This document shows positions 6,674-12,027 of a DNA stretch of 12,027 nt, piece after piece. The DNA comes from Candidatus Saccharicenans sp. (GTDB lineage Bacteria; Acidobacteriota; Aminicenantia; Aminicenantales; Saccharicenantaceae). Position 1 is the stretch's first letter. Every line of letters starts with the position of its first letter. The stretch lies in NCBI GenBank assembly GCA_024653405.1, contig JANLGB010000012.1, positions 1 to 12,027 of the forward strand. Direction: 5' to 3'. The notes beneath the pieces are model-generated. The model was given only the letters and a program-made list of their open reading frames with translations. It made no database searches and had not been told where the DNA came from. The translations under genes and the position numbers were made by a program.

Positions 6674-7883
6674 TGGGCGTTTTCCTCATCGAGCTCTGCC
6701 TGGTTTTTCTGATAAAGGCTGGCGTGTTGAGGGCATTCCAGTCAATTTCTGCCGGCGCCGGTTCGGTCATGACTGGCGCTCCGGACCCGCCTTTCGGCTC
6801 GAAGATATAAGGAGGAGTGTCACCGTTAACCATAACAGCCGGGTGAGACTGAGTGCTGCTAGTCGGTCTCCGGATAGTTTCCGGGGTGGCTATTCTGGAT
6901 TTTTTCCGGTCAAAGCCGGTGGCAATGACCGTCACCTTGATCGTTTCCTTGACCTCTTCGTCCAGGACCGTGCCGAAGATGATGTTGGCTTCGGGGTCGG
7001 CCAGGCTGGTGATGAGCTGAGACGCCTTGGAAACTTCATGCAGGGTCATATCCTTGCCGCCGGTGATGTTGATCAGCACTCCTTTGGCGCCTTCGATGGA
7101 GGTATCAATGAGCAGCGGACTGCTGATTGCTTTCCGGGCGGCCTCGACGGCCCGGTCGTCGCCGCTGGCAATACCGGTGCCCATGAAGGCCATACCCATG
7201 CCTTTCATAATCGACTTGACGTCGGCAAAATCCAGGTTGATCAGGCCAGGCCTGGTGATCAGGTCCGAGATGCCCTGGGCCGCCTGGCGCAGGACGTCGT
7301 CGGCCATTCTGAAGGCTTCGGGAATGGTAGTGTCCAGGTTGACCGTGTCGATCAGCCTCTGGTTGGGGATGGCGATGACCGTGTCCACCACCGCTTTCAG
7401 TTCCTGCAGGCCCTCTTCGGCCTTCCTGGCCCGGATCTTGCCCTCGAAGGTAAAGGGCATGGTGACGATGGCAATGACCAGAATGCCCATTCCTGAGGCC
7501 AGGGTGGCGATAACCGGGGTGGCCCCAGTTCCTGTGCCGCCGCCCAGGCCGGCCGTCAGGAACACCATGTCGGCTCCTTCCAGGATTTCGGCCAGCCGCT
7601 CGGTATCTTCTTCCGCTGCTTGGCGGCCAACCTCCGGGTCGCCTCCGGAACCGAGCCCCTTGGTGAGCTTCTGGCCGATCTGGATTTTCAGGTGGGCCCG
7701 GTTGTTGTTCAACGCCTGTTTGTCGGTATTGATGGCGATGAATTCCACCCCTTCGATGCCGCTTTCTATCATCCGGTTGACGGCGTTGCCCCCGCCCCCG
7801 CCGATGCCGATTACCCTGATCTTGGCACCCGGGTTTTCTTCCACCAGGTGAAATTTAATTTTGCTGCCAGAGTCATCGCGCAT
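6660..7883 (-). CDS. ftsZ: Cell division protein FtsZ
   Basis: 407 residues from the ATG at 7883, chosen because AAGGAGG lies 5 bases upstream and because the protein then begins just ahead of the conserved core. The longer frame back to 8033 runs through the ftsA coding end and is not used. FtsZ is the tubulin-like GTPase that polymerises into the division ring. [18 protein letters not shown] (21-38) and GGGTGTGA (114-121) are the nucleotide-binding loops, and [12 protein letters not shown] (215-226) is the T7 synergy loop that completes the neighbour's GTPase site. A low-complexity linker (about 330-380) leads to [12 protein letters not shown] (385-396), the conserved C-terminal peptide that binds FtsA and other partners. 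A further [11 protein letters not shown] tail follows; its codons contain the hutI ribosome binding site and start. It lies 10 bp after ftsA. Confidence 0.98.
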   Translation of the reverse strand: MRDDSGSKIKFHLVEENPGAKIRVIGIGGGGGNAVNRMIESGIEGVEFIAINTDKQALNNNRAHLKIQIGQKLTKGLGSGGDPEVGRQAAEEDTERLAEILEGADMVFLTAGLGGGTGTGATPVIATLASGMGILVIAIVTMPFTFEGKIRARKAEEGLQELKAVVDTVIAIPNQRLIDTVNLDTTIPEAFRMADDVLRQAAQGISDLITRPGLINLDFADVKSIMKGMGMAFMGTGIASGDDRAVEAARKAISSPLLIDTSIEGAKGVLINITGGKDMTLHEVSKASQLITSLADPEANIIFGTVLDEEVKETIKVTVIATGFDRKKSRIATPETIRRPTSSTQSHPAVMVNGDTPPYIFEPKGGSGAPVMTEPAPAEIDWNALNTPAFIRKTRQSSMRKTPNDLR

Positions 7884-7888
7884 GTTAA

Positions 7889-7895
7889 CCTCCTT
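7889..7895 (-). promoter_or_regulatory. Ribosome binding site fixing the ftsZ start
   Basis: AAGGAGG on the minus strand overlaps the ftsA stop codon (7896-7894) and stands 5 bases before the ATG at 7883. It sets the start of ftsZ and makes termination of ftsA and initiation of ftsZ adjacent events. Confidence 0.85.
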
Positions 7896-9114
7896 ATTCG
7901 TTGAACCAGTCTTTAATCCTGGTCCAGAAGCCTTTCTTTTTATCTTTAGTGAAACCGCGTTCCAGAATCTGGTTATAGCCGTAGAGGATGAGCCCGACGG
8001 CGGTGGCGTAATCAGGGGTGCCGACGCGGTCAATCAATCCCCCGATGTAATTCGGGTCACCTCTCCTGACCGGTAGGTCGAAGATTTCCTCGGCCACTTC
8101 TTCCAGGCCATCGAGCAGGGCCGTGCCGCCGGTCAGGACCAGCCCGGAGTTAAGCGATTTCTCGTAGCCCATTCTCTTGATGTCGGAATCTACCAGCCGG
8201 AAGATTTCCTCGGCCCGGGGCTGGATGATATCGGCCAGTATCTGGCGCGACATGACCCGCGATTTGCGGCCCTTGCCCACGGTCGGGACTTCAATGGTAT
8301 CCTGCTCTTCGGTGACCGGCAGGGCCACGCAGCCGTATTTTTTCTTGATCTTCTCGGCTTCGGGAATCGGGGTTCTCAGCCCGACGGCGATGTCATTGGT
8401 GAAGTTGTCGCCGCCAAGGGGAATGGTCGAGGTGTACCAGAGAGCGCCCCGCTCAAAAATCGCCACTTCGGTCGTCCCGGCCCCGATGTCGATCAACCCC
8501 ACTCCCAGTTCTCTCTCGTCGTGGGTCAGAACCGAATAGCTGGTGGCGATCTGGTTAAGGACGATTTCCTGGATGCCGATGCCGGCTCTTTCCAGGCAGT
8601 TCTTCAGGTTCTGGATGGAGGTAATGGCCGAAGTTACGATGTGAACATTGACCTCCAGTTTAATGCCGCTCATGCCCAGCGGGTCCTTGATCCCGTCCTG
8701 CTCGTCCACGATGAATTCCTGGGGAATGATGTGGATGATCTCCCGGTCGGGCGGGATCGACAGGGCGCGGGCCTGGTCGATCACCCGGCGGATGTCTTCC
8801 CGGGAAATTTCCCGGTTCTTGCCAGACACGGCCACCACGCCCCGGCTGTTGAAGCTCTTGATGTGCGAGCCGGAGATGCCGACGTAGGCCGATTCTATTT
8901 CCACCCCGGCCATCAGCTCGGCTTCCTCCTGGGCCCTTTTGATGGCGGCGATGGTCAGGTCCAGGTTGACCACCACTCCTTTCCGGATGCCCTTGGATTC
9001 AGCCACGCCGATGCCAATGATTTCCACTTTCTGTTCTTCGGTAATCTCGCCGATGATGGCCACAGTTTTCTTGGTGCCGATATCGAGACCAACCAGATAG
9101 TTATTTCTGGCCAT
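7894..9114 (-). CDS. ftsA: Cell division protein FtsA
   Basis: 406 residues, normal length. It is an actin-like ATPase that anchors FtsZ filaments to the inner face of the membrane and recruits later division proteins. GLDIGTKKT (9-17) is phosphate loop 1, [12 protein letters not shown] (207-218) phosphate loop 2, and [12 protein letters not shown] (325-336) the adenosine motif. The FtsA-specific SHS2/1C subdomain (about 83-165) is present, with IIPQEFIVD (129-137). The last residues, [12 protein letters not shown], form an amphipathic helix with aromatic and basic faces, the membrane-targeting sequence; a charged KDKKK linker precedes it. ATG at 9114 has AAGGAGG 7 bases upstream and overlaps the ftsQ stop as TAATG, so the two genes are likely coupled. 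A few basic residues ([10 protein letters not shown], 281-290) interrupt the second domain at a usual variable loop. Confidence 0.97.
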   Translation of the reverse strand: MARNNYLVGLDIGTKKTVAIIGEITEEQKVEIIGIGVAESKGIRKGVVVNLDLTIAAIKRAQEEAELMAGVEIESAYVGISGSHIKSFNSRGVVAVSGKNREISREDIRRVIDQARALSIPPDREIIHIIPQEFIVDEQDGIKDPLGMSGIKLEVNVHIVTSAITSIQNLKNCLERAGIGIQEIVLNQIATSYSVLTHDERELGVGLIDIGAGTTEVAIFERGALWYTSTIPLGGDNFTNDIAVGLRTPIPEAEKIKKKYGCVALPVTEEQDTIEVPTVGKGRKSRVMSRQILADIIQPRAEEIFRLVDSDIKRMGYEKSLNSGLVLTGGTALLDGLEEVAEEIFDLPVRRGDPNYIGGLIDRVGTPDYATAVGLILYGYNQILERGFTKDKKKGFWTRIKDWFNE

Positions 9115-9968
9115 TAACTTACCTCCTTTTTGGCTTCCCTGGAGTTGCCGGCGGCCAGTTCCAGTGGTTTAACGTAAGCCCGGCCTTCAATTCTGAGGTC
9201 GACATACTCCAGCGGGCCGAACTGCTGGGCCCAGGCCTCCCTGTTGGCCAGGTAATAGTTCAATTTTTCGGGGAAATTCTCCGGGCTGAGGATAAGCCGG
9301 ACCGGGTCCCCGGCCAGTTCCACTTCCAACCGCAGGTCTCTTTTGAAAACCAGCCGGCGGATGAGAGGCCTGACCGGCGGCTCAACCCCGGACAGGGCCT
9401 GGCAGGCCAGCCGGACTTTTTCCTGGTAGGAGCGGTTAAAATAGTCCTCGTCTTCCAGCACCGGGAACGAACCCTCCTCCACTTCCGCGGCCTGGCTCAG
9501 AACCTGGCCTTCTTCGTCCACCAGGAAATAAAGTCCGCGCCGGACATAGATCCGTGGGGTCCGGGGAAAGACTTCAACCCTGAGGGTCGAAGGCAGGACT
9601 TTTTCCAGCCGGGCTTCCTTGACCCCGGGCAGGGCGGTGAGGTTAAGCCGGAGATAGTCCAGGTTGCAGATCAGGATGTTGCCCAGGTTGCGGCTCAGCA
9701 GGAAATTTTCCACCCGCTGCTGGAGCTCGGGGTTGGGCGAGGTGACTTCCACCCGCTTGATTCTCAACTCCTCGCAGGTGATGACATAATAATAAGCCTG
9801 GGCCACTCCCAGGAAAAAGAGAACCAGGCTGATGAAGATGGCCAACAGATGTGGCCAGCGCAATGACTTTTTCCCATTTTTACTTTTTAGCCTCGCCGGC
9901 CGGGCCGAGCGCTGGAAAATGACGGCCTCGACCGCCGGGTTCAGTTGGAACCTGTTTTCAACGGCCAT
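9114..9968 (-). CDS. ftsQ: Cell division protein FtsQ/DivIB
   Basis: 284 residues from the ATG at 9968, which has GGGAGAG 7 bases upstream; the longer frame to 10052 overlaps the murC end in another frame and has no support. It is a bitopic membrane protein that links FtsB/FtsL to the division machinery. A basic cytoplasmic tail (1-39, with KSKNGKKSLR) precedes one membrane helix (about 40-62). Then comes a POTRA domain (about 67-135: LRIKRVEVT, LPGVKEARLEKVLPSTLRVEV) and the FtsQ beta domain (PRIYVRRGLYFLVDEEGQVL onward), and near the C-terminus GPLEYVDLRIEGRAYV. Sequence conservation in this family is low, but topology, domain order and position between murC and ftsA agree. It overlaps murC by 11 bp and ftsA by 1 bp. 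Confidence 0.93.
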   Translation of the reverse strand: MAVENRFQLNPAVEAVIFQRSARPARLKSKNGKKSLRWPHLLAIFISLVLFFLGVAQAYYYVITCEELRIKRVEVTSPNPELQQRVENFLLSRNLGNILICNLDYLRLNLTALPGVKEARLEKVLPSTLRVEVFPRTPRIYVRRGLYFLVDEEGQVLSQAAEVEEGSFPVLEDEDYFNRSYQEKVRLACQALSGVEPPVRPLIRRLVFKRDLRLEVELAGDPVRLILSPENFPEKLNYYLANREAWAQQFGPLEYVDLRIEGRAYVKPLELAAGNSREAKKEVS

Positions 9969-11358
9969 GGTTCTTCTCTCCCTGTAATAGCTTGATGGTT
10001 TCCGGAATGATCCGGCTGATATTGCCGGCTCCGAGCACCAGGAGCATATCATTCGGAGCCAGGAGGCCGGCCAGCCTTTCGGGAATCTTGTTCAGGACTG
10101 GCTCAAATAAAACATTCTTGTGGCCGTACTGCTGGATGGCCTCGAACAAGGCCTGGCCACAGACTCCTTCAATGGGGTCTTCGCCGGCGGCATAGATTTC
10201 GGTGACCAGCAGAACATCGGCCTGGTTGAAGGAAGTGGCGAATTCGGACAGCAGCCGGGCCAGCCTGGTGTAGCGGTGAGGCTGAAAGACCACCACCAGC
10301 CTCCTGTCCCAACCCGTTCGGGCCGCTTCCAGGGTGGCCCTGATTTCAGTGGGGTGGTGGGCATAATCTTCTATTATCATCATGTCCCTGACGGTGGACT
10401 TGAGTTCGAAGCGGCGGCCGGTGCCGGAGTATTCTTCCAGAGCTCTGAGGATCGTCCGGGCCGGAATGTCCAGGTCCAGGCCGACAGCGGTGGCGGCCAT
10501 GGCGTTCAGAATGTTGTGCTTGCCGGGAACGTTAAGCTTCAGCCGGCCCAGCTTGCGGCCGGAGGCATAGAGGGTCGACTGGCTGGAAAATTCGGAAAAA
10601 GAAAAATCCCGGGCCAGGATATCGGCCTGCGAGCTGAACCCGTAGGTGATAATTTTCCGTTCGATGGCCGGGATGATCGACTGCAGGTTGGGGTCGTCCA
10701 GGCAAAGGATGACCGGGCAATAAAAGGGAACCTTGTTGGCAAAATTGACGAAGGTCTTCTTGATTTCTTCCAGACTGCCATAATGGTCTAGGTGTTCCTC
10801 GTCGATGTTGGTCAGGACGGCGATGAAGGGCGAAAGATAGAGGAAGGATCGGTCGCTTTCGTCGGCCTCAGCCACGATAAAATCTCCCTCGCCCAGGCGG
10901 GCATTGGCCCCCAGGGTATTAAGGCGGCCGCCGACGATGACCGTCGGGTCCAGGCCGGCCAGCTCCAGCACCATGGCCGTCATGGAGGTGGTGGTAGTCT
11001 TACCGTGGGCTCCGGCCACGGCAATGCCGTATTTCATCCTCATCAACTCGGCCAGCATTTCGGCCCGGGGGATGACCGGGATCTTTCGGGCCTTGGCCTG
11101 TACCACTTCCACGTTGTCCTCCCGCACGGCGGAGGAAATGACTACGACGTCAGCCTGGCCGACATTTTCGGCGGCGTGGCCCTGGAAAATACGGGCTCCC
11201 AGCCGGGCCAGCCTCTGGGTGGCTTCGTTCTCCTGCAGGTCGGAACCGGAAACCTGGTACCCGAGGTTTAGCAGAACTTCGGCGATGCCGCACATACCGG
11301 TGCCACCAATTCCTACCATGTGAATGCGATTCAGTTTGCGGTAGGTTTTTTTAACCAC
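9958..11358 (-). CDS. murC: UDP-N-acetylmuramate--L-alanine ligase
   Basis: 466 residues, normal length. It joins L-alanine to UDP-MurNAc with ATP in the cytoplasm, the first amino acid step of peptidoglycan precursor synthesis. HMVGIGGTGMCG (13-24) is the UDP-binding loop of domain 1, and AGAHGKTTTTS (115-125) the ATP-binding P-loop of the central domain. EADESD (164-169) and LTNIDEEHLDHYG (182-194) are central-domain active-site segments; GKHNILNAMAA (279-289) and GTGRRFE (312-318) lead into domain 3, with DYAHHPTEI (331-339) and FQPHRYTR (358-365). The HPTEI and HRYTR signatures point to MurC rather than MurD, E or F. The start is GTG at 11358, with AGGAGG 5 bases upstream, and overlaps the murG stop by 8 bp. 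ftsQ follows directly: no murB or ddl is inserted and no fused domain is present. Confidence 0.97.
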   Translation of the reverse strand: MVKKTYRKLNRIHMVGIGGTGMCGIAEVLLNLGYQVSGSDLQENEATQRLARLGARIFQGHAAENVGQADVVVISSAVREDNVEVVQAKARKIPVIPRAEMLAELMRMKYGIAVAGAHGKTTTTSMTAMVLELAGLDPTVIVGGRLNTLGANARLGEGDFIVAEADESDRSFLYLSPFIAVLTNIDEEHLDHYGSLEEIKKTFVNFANKVPFYCPVILCLDDPNLQSIIPAIERKIITYGFSSQADILARDFSFSEFSSQSTLYASGRKLGRLKLNVPGKHNILNAMAATAVGLDLDIPARTILRALEEYSGTGRRFELKSTVRDMMIIEDYAHHPTEIRATLEAARTGWDRRLVVVFQPHRYTRLARLLSEFATSFNQADVLLVTEIYAAGEDPIEGVCGQALFEAIQQYGHKNVLFEPVLNKIPERLAGLLAPNDMLLVLGAGNISRIIPETIKLLQGEKNHGR

Positions 11359-12027
11359 GCTGACCTCCTGCGGCCCGGTTCAATCTTTCCAGGCATAACC
11401 CGGCTATTCTTTCGGCCACATTCTTCCGCTGGATTTTTTCCAGGTTTTCTTCCATCCGGTCCAGGGCTTCTTTGTGCTCGAGGTAATACTTAATCCTTTC
11501 CACCAGTAACCCCGGCCGAAAATCTTTTTCCAGGATGACCTCGGCTCCGCCGGCTTTCTCCAGTTCCCGGGCATTGTATTCCTGGTGGTTGTCGGCGGCC
11601 TGGGCAAAGGGAACCAGCAGGGCTGGTTTGCGCCCGGCGATCAGTTCAGCACAGGTGGTGGCTCCGGCCCGGCAAATGACCAGGTCAGCTTGAGACAGGT
11701 AATCGGCCATGGGCGAGAAATAGGCGCTGACTACGGCCTCTGAGAATCCATGCTGGCGGTAGGCCGGGCTGACTCTCTCCAGGTCCCGCTCGCCCGTCTG
11801 GTGGTAGATTACCAGGGATTCTCGCAATTCCTGTAACTCGTCCAGGCTGTCCAGCAGCCGGTCATTGAGAAACTTTGACCCCTGGCTGCCGCCGAAAATC
11901 AGCAGGGTCAGCCTGGCCTCTCTCTGCTTCCGGGGAAGGCCATAGAATTCGGGCCGGACGGGATTGCCGGCCAGGACCGCTTTCCGACCGAAGTAAGGCA
12001 GCGAGCTGGCGAAAGAAACGATTACCA
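11351..12027 (-). CDS. murG: UDP-GlcNAc:lipid I N-acetylglucosaminyltransferase MurG, start outside window
   Basis: The frame stays open to the window edge, leaving 224 residues of a protein normally about 360 long; the N-terminal acceptor domain start is missing. MurG transfers GlcNAc from UDP-GlcNAc to lipid I at the inner membrane face, giving lipid II. Visible are AVLAGNPVRPEF (16-27), LLIFGGSQGSKFLND (41-55), the glycine-rich loop starting the donor-binding domain, VICRAGATTCAEL (116-128) and VPFAQAADNHQEYNA (about 138-152), where the GlcNAc-binding residues of the family lie. The usual SRAGA reads CRAGA here, a mild variation. A TTG at 11827 is only an internal codon. The gene heads the visible part of the division operon and overlaps murC by 8 bp. 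Confidence 0.95.
   Translation of the reverse strand, partial: VIVSFASSLPYFGRKAVLAGNPVRPEFYGLPRKQREARLTLLIFGGSQGSKFLNDRLLDSLDELQELRESLVIYHQTGERDLERVSPAYRQHGFSEAVVSAYFSPMADYLSQADLVICRAGATTCAELIAGRKPALLVPFAQAADNHQEYNARELEKAGGAEVILEKDFRPGLLVERIKYYLEHKEALDRMEENLEKIQRKNVAERIAGLCLERLNRAAGGQRG

Noticed and set aside
7027..7851. Long + strand frame of 274 codons opposite ftsZ
   Set aside because: It is antisense to the well-supported ftsZ and its product resembles no family; long antisense frames are expected in GC-rich genes. The same holds for the frames opposite ftsA and murC.
7884..8033. 50-codon N-terminal extension of ftsZ
   Set aside because: It lies within the ftsA coding sequence in another frame, is low-complexity and unlike FtsZ. 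A strong ribosome binding site precedes the ATG at 7883.
9969..10052. 28-codon N-terminal extension of ftsQ
   Set aside because: It is a shadow of the murC 3' end. The ATG at 9968 has a good ribosome binding site and the normal overlap seen at the other junctions.

Overview
This is a bacterial chromosomal segment of moderately high GC (roughly mid-50s by eye, not counted), densely coded and without mobile elements, rRNA or tRNA genes that I can see. The genes suggest a walled, FtsZ-dividing bacterium with histidine catabolism. The style of the FtsA/FtsZ proteins and the gene mix would fit an Acidobacteriota/Aminicenantota-like lineage, but that placement is a weak impression, not a demonstration.

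Left part, + strand: the 3' two thirds of a ComM/YifB-type AAA+ ATPase gene (cut by the window edge), a 294-bp spacer with a candidate promoter, an APC-family amino acid permease, and 52 bp later a B12-binding-domain radical SAM enzyme of unknown substrate. The radical SAM gene meets a minus-strand gene tail to tail with only 4 bp between stop codons.

Right part, - strand (read from 12027 leftwards): a tight division/cell-wall (dcw) operon murG (cut by the edge), murC, ftsQ, ftsA, ftsZ, with junctions of 8-bp overlap, 11-bp overlap, a TAATG overlap and a 10-bp gap. No murB or ddl lies between murC and ftsQ. The unexpected last member is hutI (imidazolonepropionase): its start codon lies inside the 3' end of ftsZ (14-bp overlap), so it looks translationally coupled to ftsZ. 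A probable intrinsic terminator overlaps the hutI stop codon.

After a 291-bp spacer, still on the minus strand, comes an acetamidase/formamidase-family gene with an N-terminal signal or anchor segment. Its upstream region is the least ordinary part of the window. It holds a perfect 24-bp inverted repeat, a leader able to form a 7-bp long-range helix enclosing an 11-bp hairpin, and a competing weak terminator-like hairpin followed by six T just before the ribosome binding site. This resembles a transcriptional attenuator or riboswitch, of a class I do not recognise. The same spacer carries, on the + strand, a strong ribosome binding site and a 12-codon reading frame that may be the remnant of a lost regulator gene.

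Functionally, murG/murC supply late cytoplasmic peptidoglycan precursors and ftsQ/ftsA/ftsZ build the division ring. hutI makes N-formimino-glutamate from imidazolonepropionate, and a formamidase-like enzyme next door could in principle handle formamide from histidine breakdown, although its apparent export argues against a simple cytoplasmic pathway.
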